Part shown: positions 28,208-40,679 of the stretch, piece after piece
How the letters are laid out: each line of letters begins with the position of its first letter
How positions within the stretch are numbered: the first letter of the stretch is position 1
Assembly (NCBI GenBank): GCA_014529385.2
Contig: CM043970.1
Coordinates: 69,524,567 to 69,588,566, forward strand
DNA: 64,000 nt
From: Adiantum capillus-veneris
Lineage: Eukaryota > Streptophyta > Polypodiopsida > Polypodiales > Pteridaceae
Reading direction: 5' to 3'
The notes under the pieces: generated by a model
The model's database searches: none
Told to the model about the DNA's origin: nothing
The model's input: the letters and a program-made list of their open reading frames with translations, nothing else
Position numbers and translations under genes: made by a program

Positions 28208-30583
28208 ATGGGTGATCATGTTGAGCAACAGGGTATGCATTTTGACCCAGCAACAATGCAAATGTTTCAAGCATTTGCAATGTTCATGCACCAACAACAT
28301 GCTACTTAAAGAAGGGAGATTTCAGCAACGAAGGCCATACAAGCGGTCGTCAACAGAATGGATCAGTTCAATGGAAAAGATGTAACCAAGTACTTACGCG
28401 AGTATGTGAAGGAGATGGAGCTGCATCGCGTGTCAGAAGGTGAGATGATTCAAAGCTTTGAGCTAGTTGTTGCTCCAGAAATTAGGGAGCATGTTAGGGC
28501 AATTAAAGATTGGCATGGGAGAAATTGGGAAGAACTCAAAGTAGCTTTAAAGGAGGAATATTTCATGGAGGACTCTGAGAGAGTGACCAAAAGGACATTC
28601 TTAGAATGGGTAGTCAAGCCAAAGCAAGGACTATCAATAACAGAGCTACTTAGGGAATTTGAGCGGCGCTATGCACAACTCACTAGGACAGAAAGGGCCA
28701 CACTAGATGCAGAGAAGACAGATCTTTTCTTACAAGCTGCAGGTAAAGAGTTTCAAGAAAATTTGGAGCTTCTTCTTGAAGATAAAGATGCTGAGCAAGG
28801 ACTAAAGACCGACTGGAATGAGGTTGAAGGTGCTGTCTCACTACTTGCCAAACGACAAAGAAGAAGGGACAAGATGGTAGTAAACACTACAAGTCCTTCC
28901 ACCTCAACTTCTGACAAAATGGTAAAGCCTACTTTTATCGCTCCTAAGTTTGATGAGTCCATGCTAGATGAGCTTGTGAAGGGAATGCGTGACTTGAAGG
29001 TGAAGTTTGCAAAGCTTGAAGAAAAAGGCCAACCATCAGGGCCACTTCCTAGGCAAAGACAACAGCCCAAAGAAGGGTTTGTTAATAGATGTATTTGGTG
29101 TGATAGTACAAACCATGTAAGAAGGGATTGTGATGATTTTAGTGATGCTTTGTCAAAAGATGTTGTCTTTTTTAAGGATGGTAAAATCCACTTAAGAGAG
29201 ACAGGTCTACCCTTGAGAACTAACTTTGGGAAGGGGGGAATGCAAACCTTAGTTGAAGATATGGCAACCAAGCATGCCACCTCTTCAGTTGAGGCAGCTA
29301 CTTATGGAGTAAAAATTGAATATTTTTGTGATGAAGAAGCGAGTGACCATCATGGTCAAATTTGGCCAAATGTCATGCAATTAGCTAAAAAGGGAAAGCT
29401 TACAAAAGAGATTCTACATGAAGTAGGTGATTGCATACGTCTAGAAACAGGATGGAATGATCCAATGGACTCACTGTCAGTGCATGCCTACATTACAAAA
29501 TGCCAACAAAATGAGGCAATTGTAGAAGAGAAGCGCAGACGTGAGAATGTTGATGAAGGACCATCAAAAAGAGCTTCTAGAAGTGGGGGAAGAAGCGACT
29601 CAATGCCTTCTCAAACACCCTCAACACAAGGAGAATCTCCACCTGAAGTACTCATGGAGGAGTCTACAACAGGAAAGAAGAAAGAGCCAATGAAAGGTAA
29701 GACAAAAGGCCCAACTTATAAACTACAATCTAATATTGAGGTTGCTACAGATTTAAAGAAAGTCTTGGAGGAAAGGATCTTGAATAGCAAGATTGAGTTT
29801 ACTCTGGGAGAAGTTCTTGGCATTGCAAAGCGTGAATTCCATGAGGAGATCATTGACATCATCAAGAGAAAGAGGCAAACCCTTGCTGAAGTTTCTCGTC
29901 CACAAGTTGAAGGGGAAACCTCAAAGACACAAGGGATGCAACTGCAAAATAAGGAGAATGATGGAGCTGTGGTAGGATGCTACCAATCTAGTGGGAGAGT
30001 GAAGCAAGTGTATTTCTCAAATGATGATGAAGAAGTTGAAGATATTCCTAGGAGTTACTATTCACGAAGTCATTGGGCAAGGGCTACTACAGAAACTTTG
30101 GTCAAGGTAGGTGATCTTGAAGAGCCATTTGTTGCCTTGATTGACCATGGTTCAGAAATAAACATAATGTCAAAGAGTCTCTACAACAAGTGCAAATGGC
30201 CGATGGACACAGATCATGGCTGGATGGTAAAAGTGGCAAACAATTCATCCGGTGAATTGTATGCAGCATGTCCAGGTGTGAAGGTAACAATAGGTGATGT
30301 AAAGATTGACCAAAACTTCTTTGTACAGGATACATCTTCATATCATCTCATCCTTGGACAGCCCTACATTGTGGGAGTTCGAATGGAAACAAAGGTAATG
30401 GACGATGGTTCAGCATATGCTAAGATACGTAGCAAAGATGGTAAACGTGCTGTCCAATTTCTCACAGTTTGTGTAAACCATGAAAGAAATCGTGACAACC
30501 TCAGAGAACATCCTCTACCAAAGGTGAACAAAGAGTTTCATGATCATAGAGAAATGATGGGTTTTGGCCAAGTACCATTGTAA
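28208..30583 (+). pseudogene. gag: Element B gag-protease, one early stop
   Basis: The likely start is ATG 28208. TAA at 28307-28309 interrupts after 33 codons and the same frame then runs open to 30583 (741 codons from the ATG at 28358). It has a Gag-like N-terminal domain, a CX2CX4HX4C zinc knuckle (CIWCDSTNHVRRDC, near 29090), a long charged region with KKKEPMKGKTKGP, and a retropepsin domain near 30090-30400 (VALIDHGSEINIMSKS ... HLILGQPYIVG). The catalytic triad reads Asp-His-Gly instead of Asp-Ser/Thr-Gly, so activity is doubtful. Apart from the early stop, this is a well-kept Gag-protease. Confidence 0.85.
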
Positions 30584-30660
30584 AGCGGGATTGCAGTGGT
30601 ACAGAAAGAAAAAGGGTCTCGCCTGATCCAAAAATAGGTGAAGCATTTTCAACGAGCTCC

Positions 30661-33600
30661 TTGGTAACAAAGAATGGATCAGTATGTTTTACAAAACTTG
30701 AAGATTTGAAGAGATGTGAGAAGCAATATGTGCATAATGTACAAATAGGCATGAAAAAGAGTGGGTTGCTAGAGCCTACTGAAAATGTTTTGGGTTTGTG
30801 TGAACAAGTTTCTTTTGTAGATACTATGGGTGAGCTTGATGCTATAATGAGGTCTAGTTTGCATCTTGAAAATGAAGTTGTGGAAGTTTGCTCTATGGAA
30901 ATGTATCAAGTAATAGAAGCCTTTAAAGAAAGCCAAATAGTAGGCCCAGAAGTCCATGTTGAAACTAAATACAAGAGTGTAGCAAAGAAGGTGAAACCAG
31001 TAGCTTCACCCTTACCACCCAACAACAGGGAAAAGATTGAACAGGCTTCTTTACAACCAAGTTTGCGGAATCCTAAAAAGATCGGGCATACCTTCACAAA
31101 GGAGTCTTTTCAAGAGTTGCAGATTGGTTGCGAGGAGTTTCTAACACAGGAGGAGACAAAGTGCTTCAAAGAAATGCTTTCAAAGCATGGTAAGGCTTTT
31201 GCATTTGAGCCACATGAGATAGGATGTGTTGATCCTTATATTGTAGCTTCTATGGTAATTTTCACAATACCTCATGTGCCTTGGAATCTACGGCCTATTC
31301 CGGTTCTAAAGGATTATTTGCCAAAGTTAGTAGAGCTACTGAATGAGAAAATCAAAATGGGAATCTTGGAGCCTTCTTGTGCTCCATACTCAAACAGGTG
31401 GTTCACAGTTCCAAAGAAGAATGGTTCTCTACGCTTCATCCAAGATATGCAACCAGTGAACAAGGTGACAATTAGAAATGTAGGTACAGGTCCAATTGTG
31501 GATGAATTTGTAGAGGCGTTTTCAGGGAGAGCAATCTACTCAATGGGGGATCTCTACTCAAGGTATGATCAATTGCAGCTTGCAATCGAAAGCAGAGACT
31601 TGACAACCATGAGGACACCTTTGGGTTTGGTAAGGATGTGTACCTTGCCACAGGGAGCAACCAACTCGGTTGCACATATGATGAATGGGATGAATAAGGT
31701 CTTACGTGACTTTATTCCTCACATCAAAATGCCTTTCATTGATGATTTGCCTATCAAAGGATGTGAAGAAAGTGACAAAGTTGAAGCTTTGGATCTCAAG
31801 GGATGTCGCAGGTTTGTGGTAAATCACATAAATGATTGTGATAAAATTTTGTCTAGGTTGGAAGAAGTGAATCTTACATTGTCAGGGAAAAAGTCTATGT
31901 TTGGTGTCAATGAAGTGCTCATTGTGGGGCACATGTGCGGGCCATATGGTAGGAAACCTTGTCCATCAAAGGTAGATGCCATCCAAAGAATGAAAGAAAC
32001 ATGCACTAGCATCACTGAGGTTAGAAGGTTTCTGGGAGCATGTGTCTTCTATGTTATTTGGATTCCACATTATGCACATGTAGCTGATCCTCTTTATCAG
32101 CTGCTTAGAAAGAATCAAAAGTTTAAATGGACAGAAGCACATGTAAAATCCATGAAAAAGCTAAAGGAGTTACCCTAGTCAGCAACGACTTTGAGAAAGG
32201 TAGACTATGAGTGTCAAAGGCCAGTGATTGTGACAGTAGATACCAGTCCTACAAGGATTGGATGGGCAATAGGGCAAGATGACAAAGAAGGACACAGGTA
32301 TGTGGTAAGATTTGGAGCAAAGGTACTAAGTGCTCGCCAAAGAAACTATCCACAGATAAAGAGAGAGTTATGGGGTATGGTTACAGCCTTGAAAAGTGGA
32401 AAAGAGTACCTAATTGGTGCATGTGTGGTTGTAGAAACAGATTGTCTACCACTTCTTGGGATGATTACAAGCTGCTCAACACCATACATTGCTATGTTGC
32501 GGTGGATTGCCTACATTAAGTCCTTAAATCCCGAGTTTAAGCACATTACAGGTAAAGACAATAGAGTGGCAGATATGCTATCAAGGGCAAGGTATGAAGA
32601 TGAGTCACAAATGATTAATGAGGGAGATGATGTTGGCACAAAATTCTATTCTATCTCTCATGTCAAAGGTAACAATGTCTGCATGACTAATTCACTTGAA
32701 TTGGTCTTGAAAGATCTTTATGAAGGTGATTGGCTTTCTATTGGAAGGTACTTGAGTACTCTAACAAAACAGGATTATTGGTCTGAACAAGAATTCAAGA
32801 GGATACGCAGGAAAGCATATGGGTACTTTTTAAGGGATGGTTACTTGTGGAAGCATCCTAAGCAAAAGGGTGCTACACCACAATGGGTTATATGTAAAAA
32901 AGAGACTCAAGTAAAGCTCATGCAAGAGTTTCATGAGAGTCTATGGGCTGGACACAGGGGTGTGTGGGCAACCTTCTCCAAGTTGAAAGAAAAATACTGG
33001 TGGAAGGGTATGTATAAAGATGTATCTCAGTTTGTAGAGTCATGTGTAACTTGTCAAATGTATTCAAATGTTTGACATCGTGATGGATTGCACCCTACAT
33101 ATCCACTAGCCATGCACTATAAATGGGTTGTGGATCTAGTCACGATGCCTTTAGGACTCTGGCAAATGAGGTACTTGGTTCTTGCACGAGAGGACCTAAC
33201 TAATCAGGTTGAAGGAAGAGCATTAAGAGCTAAAACCATAGAAGCTGTGTGCAAATTCCTTCTTGATGAGGTGATTTGCCGTTATGGTTGTGTGGGAAAG
33301 ATCACTGCAGACAGAGGTGAACTGGATTCCGAAGAAGCAAGGGAGTTCTTTTCTAGATTAGGAATCAAGCTTTCTCTTACTACAGCTTACAACCCTGAAG
33401 GCAATGGAAAGAGTGAAAGAGGGCACCCTCCTATCATCAAAGCTTTGGCCAAGGCTTGCGAAGGAAGAGTTGGTGAGTGGCCAAAACTGTTACCATACGC
33501 TTTATGGGCTGATCGTACAACACATAGCTCAGTAACTGGCTACATGCCTACGGAGCTAATGCATGGTCAAAAGCCAGTAATGCCGATTGAGGATACAATT

Positions 33601-34110
33601 CCCACATGGAATGTACTACCTTGGCAAGAGGGGCTTAGTAGGGAAGATCTCCTTGCATTGCGCATAAGGCAACTAGAGAGAAGACCTGGAGACATTGAGG
33701 CTGCAAAAGAACGACTCAAAAATGCAAGATTGAAAAACAAGGACTACTTTGATAAGCGACATCGGCTCAGGAGCAAAGCAATTGACAAAGGTGACTGGGT
33801 TTTAGTGTATGATAGTAGCCTTGATAACCAACACACAGTCATGCGTAAGTTTTCAAAAAGATGGTTTGGACCATATGCTGTAAAACATGTGTATGAAAAT
33901 GCTACTTACAGCTTGTCTGAACTAGATGGCATAGAAGTAGAGATTCCCATTGCAGGAAAAAGGATCAAAATGTTTAAGAGAAGAGGAGACAATGATCCAC
34001 AAAATGTTGATGAGGAAGAAGAGCAAAACACAGGTGAAGATCAAAGTGAAAATGAAGCTTTGGAATCATCCAGTGAAGATGAAAGCAAGGAAGATGTACA
34101 AGAAGGCTGA
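30661..34110 (+). pseudogene. pol: Element B pol: RT, RNase H, integrase; two stops
   Basis: One frame from 30661 to 34110, broken only by TAG 32176-32178 and TGA 33073-33075. RT (about 31270-31760) has RWFTVPKKNGSLRFIQDMQ, IYSMGDLYSRYDQL, TPLGLVRM, LPQGATNSV and active site FIDD instead of YVDD or YMDD. RNase H follows (VTVDTSPTRIGWAIGQ, ETDCLPLLG, NRVADMLSR). The integrase has a zinc domain (HESLWAGHRG ... CVTCQ), the core residues Asp (WVVDLV), Asp (TADRGE), Glu (GNGKSERGH), and a C-terminal domain (KRWFGPYAVKHVYENA) without a chromodomain. The phrases FIDD, DLTTMRTPLG, GATNSV and PEGNGKSERGH are, from memory, characteristic of basidiomycete gypsy elements. Gag-protease is in a different frame and separated by 78 bp with stops. 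Confidence 0.88.
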
Positions 34111-34156
34111 TCTTACAACGAAATAATTTGGCACATACCGGAGGATGTGCAGGTTT

Positions 34157-34168
34157 AGAGGGGGTGGA
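34157..34168 (+). promoter_or_regulatory. Element B polypurine tract
   Basis: AGAGGGGGTGGA directly precedes the 3' LTR. Confidence 0.75.
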
Positions 34169-35544
34169 TGTCGTGCTGTGACATCTACATAGTGGGAGCA
34201 CATGCTACAAGAGTTATCTTGTAACTTTTTAGATATACAATTATATTTCCTATAATGTACATATGAATATGTAAGTATAAAAATAAGCTTTCTATCTCAT
34301 CTTATTATTTATCTCAAGGGTAATGTATTTTTACTTTACCATCAAAAAAATACTATGGGAAAAGTGTCAATAGCTCCACCTCTTTAACTTGGGGCAAAAA
34401 GCATTGATTCTTTCTTTCTACCATCTCATTATTATCTCACACCCTATCTAGATCCTATATCTAGAGTAATTTACAATCTATATATATTCTATGTATTTTT
34501 CATATTTTTCTTATATTTCTTTTTAAATAGCTACTAGGAGGGAATCAAATCCTAGTGGGACACTAGGTAGCATGATTTCAAAGATACACTTATTTTAATG
34601 CATTATTGCAAGCATGATTACAAAACTTTGTCAAGGAGCAATGTCATGCTTTCATATGGCATGAGGTGTCCTTTGGAATCAAATGAAAGTCTAGGCTAAG
34701 GGGACCACATGAAGACTTTTGCTGCCAGAAATGGACCCTATTTTGATGAATTTTTTACACAAGGTTTCAATCCGAATTGGAAAATGATTTTAAAATGAAA
34801 ATCGTAGCTAATGAGATGAAGTTTTTGCCCATATTTTTACTTTTTTATTTGGAGCTATGGTTGAGGAGATATGATCAAAATACTGGACCCCAGTCTGCCC
34901 ATATCATGCGGGGATAGCTCATTTCCAGCTTTTCCAATTCCTGTTCACACTGGCTCCTCTCTTCTTGTGGAAACCCTTGTGGGTTCCCTTCACCTATAAA
35001 AGGGGACCTCTTCTTCCTTGGAAGGAACTCAAGCATTCAAGCCATTGATGAGAGGAATTCTAGAGGGAGTGAGTAGTAATGCCTAATTGTACTTAGCCCC
35101 ATTAACATAAGCCCAAGCCTACACTTTCTCCTAGAGGAAAACTAGCCATTCTTGTACGCCATCCTTGGAGGATCAACTCTAATCAAAGAAGGTGTTGTAC
35201 TTGGCGTATCAATCAACGTTGAATTCTCCCCTCTTCTTCTCTCTCCCATCAATAATGGTGCCGAAGGGTTTCAAGTAAGATGTCTTCTACAATGATGTTT
35301 TCTTGATTTCTTGTTGTTTTCATTTTCATCTCTAATCCAACATATATATATGTATCTAATCTCATCTCCTTAACCAATCCTATCTCTCTCATTCTTAGTA
35401 ATTCATCCTCTCTAGGTTCTCTTTGCTACAGGTACATCTCTCCCCGCAGTATCCTTATTGCTTACGGGCAAGAATAGGGCTTGGGAGGGAAACTTCTCAT
35501 CTCTTCACTTCTCTCATATCTACATTTCTCACATACTATCCTAG

Positions 35545-35763
35545 ATGAATAACCCACATGATGATAATTTCTATCGCTTTCACTCTGTACGATCTATTAG
35601 AATTAACGTATGGATTAGCCGTAAAATACACTTTCAACAACGTATAGTGTTTCTCTTTGGCCCAGAAAGGCTCAATGAAATACTTATATCACCGGATCCC
35701 ATCATACTACCTCTCATAGACTATAAATTTTCTTTTGACGTAAGTGTAGTTATCTTGCTATGA
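35545..35763 (+). CDS. Small LTR ORF 1, 3' LTR copy
   Basis: Copy of 27527-27745, with three amino-acid differences by eye (for example FYRFHS for FYLFHS). Still open over 72 codons and still overlapping the next ORF by four bases. In the 3' LTR it would lie downstream of the element transcript's normal end and could only be read from the 3' LTR promoter. Confidence 0.45.
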   Translation: MNNPHDDNFYRFHSVRSIRINVWISRKIHFQQRIVFLFGPERLNEILISPDPIILPLIDYKFSFDVSVVILL

Positions 35764-35972
35764 ACCAAGAGGATTTGTACACACAATTAATCCCAATCAC
35801 TAGACAAAATATATATATTATGGTAAGCACAAAACTACAATTCCAAAGAGCAATTCGTAGCCTATTTGGGCAGCCAAGATTGAATGCCATTAACTCATCT
35901 GTTAACCCTTTCATATTACCCATGATACGATATGACCATAGCCTTGATGTTTTCATCTTTGTGTTATTTTGA
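35760..35972 (+). CDS. Small LTR ORF 2, 3' LTR copy
   Basis: Copy of 27742-27954 with a handful of substitutions (TRQN for TIQN, GQPRL for GQQRL). Open over 70 codons. Confidence 0.45.
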   Translation: MNQEDLYTQLIPITRQNIYIMVSTKLQFQRAIRSLFGQPRLNAINSSVNPFILPMIRYDHSLDVFIFVLF

Positions 35973-36170
35973 CATTTTCTTGTGTTCTTTATTTGTGCGT
36001 GTGAGTGCAAGAGAGAATGGGTGGGCTTTTTTGATTGTACTTCTTTCCAAACCCTAGTCTTCATGGCATCTATGGTTTAACTCCTTCATATAGTTTTTGT
36101 CGAGTTCTCTCACAAACTCTCATAGCCATAAGCCCGGTGCTTTCCTGGCAAGACCGCAAATTTCTCGACA

Positions 36171-38580
36171 CCGTATACCCAAGTTATGATGCAACAGCCC
36201 CAAATCTTTCATCTTGAAAGTAGAATTTAAATCAGCCTTAAATTCAGCAATATGTCTCTCCTTTGGTCCAGTGATGAGAAAATCATCTACATAAAGAACC
36301 ACAATGAGAACCACATTCTATTGGAATGCTATGAAAGCCTTATTTGACCAAATGAGTGACAGCTTTGTCATACCAAGCACGAGGAGATTGCTTCAATATA
36401 CAAAGCCTTGTTACATTTTCACACTTTGTCCTTTTGTCCTTTCTTGACAAACCCGCGAGGCTGCGTTACATAAACTTTCTCAAATATTTCACCATTCAAG
36501 AAAGCAGTAACAATGTCTAATTGATGTACATCCCAACCAAAATGAGCTTCCAATGCACATAGAAAACGCATAGTAGTCATACGACAAGTGGGAGAAAGAG
36601 TCTCTTCATAATCTATGCCTTTTTGCTGTGCAAAACCCTTTGCAACAATTCGAAGCCTTATGGCAATCGATCTCACCATCCGGCTTGCATTTCAACTTGT
36701 AAACCCACTTCATACCAATGGCCTTTTTTGCCAGGAGGCAAATCACATAACGTCCATGTGTCATTTTCTATATGTGCATCATATTCTGATTGCATGTCAG
36801 CCATCCAATTTTCTAAATTTTGTGCTTCATCAAAAGACAGAGGCTCCTCAACATCATGTAAGCTAGACACAGCCAAAGCAAAACAATGTGATGCATAAGA
36901 TGCATGGTGAGAGCTTGAACGAGTACGACTAGACAAAGGTGCATCCAATTTACTCTCACGCAATGTATGCACCAAACATTTTGGCATACCTCTAGGCTGC
37001 TCATTTTCAGTCCTTTCCTCATCAAGTACATCATGTACATCTGCATTAGTAATAGGCTGATCTGTAACATTTTCAGAAACCTCCATAGGCAGTACATTTG
37101 CCTCATTGGAATTTACATTCGAACTTCCACCACTGAAAAAGCCAACAGTGTCATAAATGTCCTGTGAGCTTACATTACTGTCTCTGGTACATGATAGCAA
37201 GGGTTGAACAGAATTTTCCACAAACACTACATCTAGAGAAACCAGAATACACTTTGTTTGCGGATGATACAACTTGTAACCTTTGCTTTCATCACTATAA
37301 CCAACAAAAATACATTTTACAACCTTATCATCCAATTTTTTGCACTGTGTTTGTGGTACCAAAGCATATCCCAAATAGCCAAAAACACGCATGCGCTCAA
37401 CAGAAGGCTTTCTATCATGCCATGATTCATATGGAGTAATAGACTGCAAAGCTTTCATAGGACACCTGTTTAGTACATAAGTGGCACACATGATGGCCTC
37501 AAGACAAAAAGAATGCGGAAAAGCTTGACTTTTGACCATACATCATGCCATTTCCGTAAGTGACCTGTTTTTACTCTCAGCAACACCATTTTGCTGAGGT
37601 GTACAAGACACTGTACATTGGTGTTTTATCCCATGACTAGACAGAAATGCATTGAATTCATGAGACATATACTACCCCCCTCGATCGAAACGGAGGGTGT
37701 CCATAGTACCTTTCAAGATATTTTCAGCCATAGCCAGAAATTGTTTGAAGCACATAAAAACTTTGGACTTTGCTTTAAGCGGAAATAGCCATGCATGCCT
37801 GGAGTAACCATCAATGAAAGTCACGAAGTATAGGTAATTGCCCAAGGACAGAGTTTGCATGGGCCCACAAACATCGCTATGCACAAGCTGCAACCTGCAT
37901 GTGGCCCGAATTGAACCATCCTTTGGAAACTTAGAACGCTGCATCTTACCCAAAATACAGCCTTCACAAACATGTTTGACACTTGCTTCAAGAGGCGGCA
38001 AAGAAGCAACCATATTAGCTTTCTGAAAACGCAGCAAACTGGCAAAATTTAGATGACCAAAACGTGCATGCCAAAGTTTTGCATTTGAAATAGCCCTTGA
38101 ATCTACAACTGCATTTGCAAAATTTTGTCCACACTTGTCATACAAAGTGAGCTTATATAGCCCACGGCACAAAAGCCCAGATAAAACGATTTCATCACCA
38201 AAACTGAGATCATAAACTGTACATCTATCATCCACAAATTTGACTACAAGTCTAGCAAGTGCAGATACAAACAAAAGATTCTTCTTGATCCCAGGTACAT
38301 AAAGTGCATCAACAAGTGTGAAAGAACTACCATTAGCAGCAGTAAGCACGATCTTTCTAACTCCTTGAATTGGATAAGAGGCATTGTTGGCACAAGTGAT
38401 AGAATTCCCATGAGCGACAGACTCGAGGGAGATGAACAATTCACATGTGAGGTAATGTGCTTTGTAACACCACTGTCAAAATACCACACATGTGAATCTG
38501 CAGCAACTGACATGCATGCATCGGACAACAGGATTGTAAGTGCACTCTGTACTAAAAGCCAATTCTGCATCAACATCAAT
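36171..38580 (-). pseudogene. pol: Element C pol 5' part: protease, integrase, RT (broken)
   Basis: Minus-strand copia order. The protease motif FDSGVTKHITS is near 38540. The integrase zinc domain follows (WHARFGHLN ... CEGCILGK, near 38070-37960), then core residues in HSDVCGPM, FIDGYSRHAWLF, LRFDRGG and QQNGVAESKNR, so the D-D-E set is visible. The C-terminal integrase region has YVLNRCPMKAL and IFVGYSDESKGYKLY. RT begins near 36700 (DYEETLSP, DIVTAFLNGEIF) and reaches the active site LYVDDFLI near 36290. Several stops and frame changes (near 38440, 37670, 37540 and 36415) break it. The RT is cut at 36171 by element B. Confidence 0.82.
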
Positions 38581-38589
38581 ATTGCAGTC

Positions 38590-39556
38590 TCCTTTTACAG
38601 AAGACTCAACAGTGGCTGCATTTGTAATGGAACCAACATTTACAGTGGAACCACCCTCTTTCTTCTTAGCCTCTTTTGCCTTCAACTTAGGACACTTCTT
38701 GATCAAGTGATCATTAGCTTTACAACAATGGCAATGCATCTTCTTTTTTCCCTTATGACAACAAAATTACCATAAGAAGTGCTGCCAGCAGAAGCATTGG
38801 GAACAAAAGTCTTGCCACTCGCAGCAGAACCATAAGAAGTGGCTACATTGTTGTTACTACCCTTTCTACTGCACGTTGTCGAGTCCTATTCTTTTTGGAA
38901 AGTGACTCTTGCAACAACAATGTGCATAATGCATCAAACTTGGCAACTTTAGGATTTCCTTGGGTCATAAGTCTCCAAGTACTAGCAAAAGTCTGGTAAG
39001 AATCTGGTAAGGCATCAAGAATAGTCTGCACAAGGGAACTGTCTAAAATGACTTCACCTGCAGAAATAAGTTTCTCATTGATATCCTTGACACCGGCAAG
39101 AAAAGTGTCCATATGATCTTCCTCATGCATAATCTTCAACTCTAGGTCTTTATGCAGCAAAGTAATTTTAGCCTCATTGCGGTTTGCATAAAGACCTGCT
39201 AGAATATCCCAAGCCTGTTTTGCAAATTTTTCTCAACGAATGTGAGGAACAATGGTGCGCTCCATAGACAACTCAATCAATGCATGAGCCTACGCATCCT
39301 TTACATTCCAACGAGATTGTTTTGCCATAGGCAAAACAACTCTAATAGCAGCAATCCTTGTAGCAAGACCTACAACGTCCTCAACATCATCTACATCCTC
39401 AGAACCAGGACGTACATCAATGCCCTGCACAATATTCCAAAATCCCTTTGACACAAGAACATGTTGCATCATGTAAGCCCAAATAGGGTAATTGTTCCCA
39501 TCCAACTTGTCCTCAACAGCAAACATCTTGAACACATTTGTGTTGTTGTCAGCCAT
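38590..39556 (-). pseudogene. gag: Element C gag (broken)
   Basis: Start MADNNTNVFKMF at 39556. The Gag domain (LDGNNYPIWAYMMQHVL) is typical of copia Gag, and the UBN2-like part continues at 39160-38843 (ILDALPDSYQTFAS). A CX2CX4HX4C zinc knuckle (CHCCKANDHLIKKC) is near 38735-38700. Stops near 39290, 39236 and 38842 break the frame. Confidence 0.75.
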
Positions 39557-39904
39557 GGTAAATGTTGCACCTGATATGAAAACTGCCAGAAAAGAGGAGA
39601 AACGGAGCGGGAACAACATGTGCTATATATCACAAACCGTAGAATACTGTAAGGTACCTGTTATGCAAAAAACAGCACTAACAAAAATTATACACAAACC
39701 AACGAAATTGCATGTACACACCTACCTATAGTGGAAACGGAGGCCGAAATGAGCCCGAATCAGAAATCTAAGCAGACTAAGCTCTTCGAGAAATCCCGAA
39801 ATATTTGTTGACCTGCAAACGCTCGCCAAACCTCACTAAAATTGGAGAAAGTGAGCAGGTGTCTACTGGACCAGCTGGCGACTAAGCCCGGGAGGACGCA
39901 ACCT

Positions 39905-39916
39905 GCTCTGATACCA
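39905..39916 (-). promoter_or_regulatory. Element C primer binding site, initiator Met tRNA
   Basis: Minus strand TGGTATCAGAGC, two bases from the 5' LTR; exact match to the plant initiator Met tRNA end used by most plant copia elements. Confidence 0.85.
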
Positions 39917-39918
39917 AT

Positions 39919-40145
39919 TGTTGGAATTAGGGTTGCAAATAAACGCACACAACTTGGAGAAGAGGAAGGAAGCTCAAGGCACACAATAGAGAGTGTGTTA
40001 CTTAGTGTGCAATGGAAAGATAGATAGACCTAGAGTGATGTGCGTATATACAATGCACGGGGGGAAAAACCTCATGAAGAGGAAAAAAATGCCCCAATGG
40101 TCCTAATGTGTTCACACACATCACTACCACATGTATATGGTAACA
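39919..40145 (-). repeat. Element C 5' LTR
   Basis: Partner of 25012-25239, with roughly 15-20 differences by eye. Reads TGTTGGAATTAG...GGTAACA on the plus strand. Confidence 0.88.
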
Positions 40146-40515
40146 ATGTCCCTTTGTAGCAGTAGTAAATAATCGCGTTTATTTACTTTTGCCAGTTTTT
40201 TGCACTTTTTGGCTTGGTTTGGCAAGTATACAACCTGTTAAAGTCCCTAGCAAAGTTTGAACAAATTTGGACAAGTTTTGGTCAAATGGTCATCAATTTT
40301 TGGTCTTTAGACTAACTTTGCAAATTTGGTCACAATTTCCAATCCAATGATCCAAATTTTACCAAATTTGGTTTGTGGGCTTATTACAACATGGTACAGC
40401 TAGTGGCATGCTGACTTGGTCAAAAAAGTTGAAAAATGGGAGAGATGTAAATAATTGTGATTATTTACTATTGGCAACTTTTTGCATCTTTTTGGTCAAC
40501 TAAGCATGTACACAT
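40146..40515. repeat. Flank of C with two copies of the palindromic motif
   Basis: Probably the continuation of element A (leader or 5' LTR) beyond C. Palindrome copies at 40165-40186 (GTAAATAATCGCG then TTTATTTAC) and 40447-40468 (central TTGTG) are 282 bp apart, the same spacing as at 7.7-8.3 kb. Each is followed by TTTTGCA-type sequence. No gene. Ends where element F begins. Confidence 0.55.
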
Positions 40516-40674
40516 TGATGGACTTAAAGCGGCCCTCAACCCCGACGGCCCCTAAAACGGCGGGGGCCGAATGGCACGCCTCGAGCCTCCCACGGTAAAG
40601 AGAACAGGGGGCACCACCTAGCTTTGAGCGGCTAGGACGCAAAACCCACGATGATATGAACACCGCAAGCCTAC

Positions 40675-40679
<5 letters not shown>

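Larger units (their letters stand above)
26151..36170 (+). mobile_element. Ty3/gypsy element B with 2-kb LTRs, fungal-like pol
   Basis: Complete insertion of 10,020 bp in the RT of element C. LTRs 26151-28154 and 34169-36170 both run TGTCGTGCTG...TTTCTCGACA. CCGT flanks both sides. A primer binding site for tRNA-Trp follows the left LTR and a purine tract precedes the right one. Between them lie Gag-protease (28208-30583) and pol (30661-34110) with RT, RNase H and integrase in the Ty3/gypsy order and no chromodomain motif. RT and integrase motifs (see pol entry) look closer to what I remember of basidiomycete Ty3/gypsy elements than to common plant lineages. Two small overlapping ORFs lie inside each LTR. 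Confidence 0.92.
34169..36170 (+). repeat. Element B 3' LTR, 2,002 bp
   Basis: Partner of 26151-28154, with a TATA box at 34995-35001. Ends CTCGACA and is followed by CCGT, the duplicated target. Confidence 0.92.
25012..40145 (-). mobile_element. Ty1/copia element C, split by element B
   Basis: LTRs of 228 and 227 bp (25012-25239 and 39919-40145) bound a minus-strand element. Without the 10-kb B insert it is about 5.1 kb, a normal copia length. Domain order is Gag, protease, integrase, RT, RNase H, which defines Ty1/copia. An initiator-Met primer binding site lies next to the right LTR and a purine tract next to the left LTR. B is inserted in RT and the RT frame resumes across it. The flanking bases (GTGTT and ATGTC) do not give a convincing target duplication, so this insertion is older or its flanks have mutated. 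Confidence 0.88.

Noticed and set aside
28753-29280. Minus-strand ORF of 175 codons
   Set aside because: Antisense shadow of the B gag ORF.
39905-39916. tRNA gene fragment
   Set aside because: Only the 12-base primer binding site of a copia element; no tRNA body. No tRNA or rRNA gene was seen in the window.
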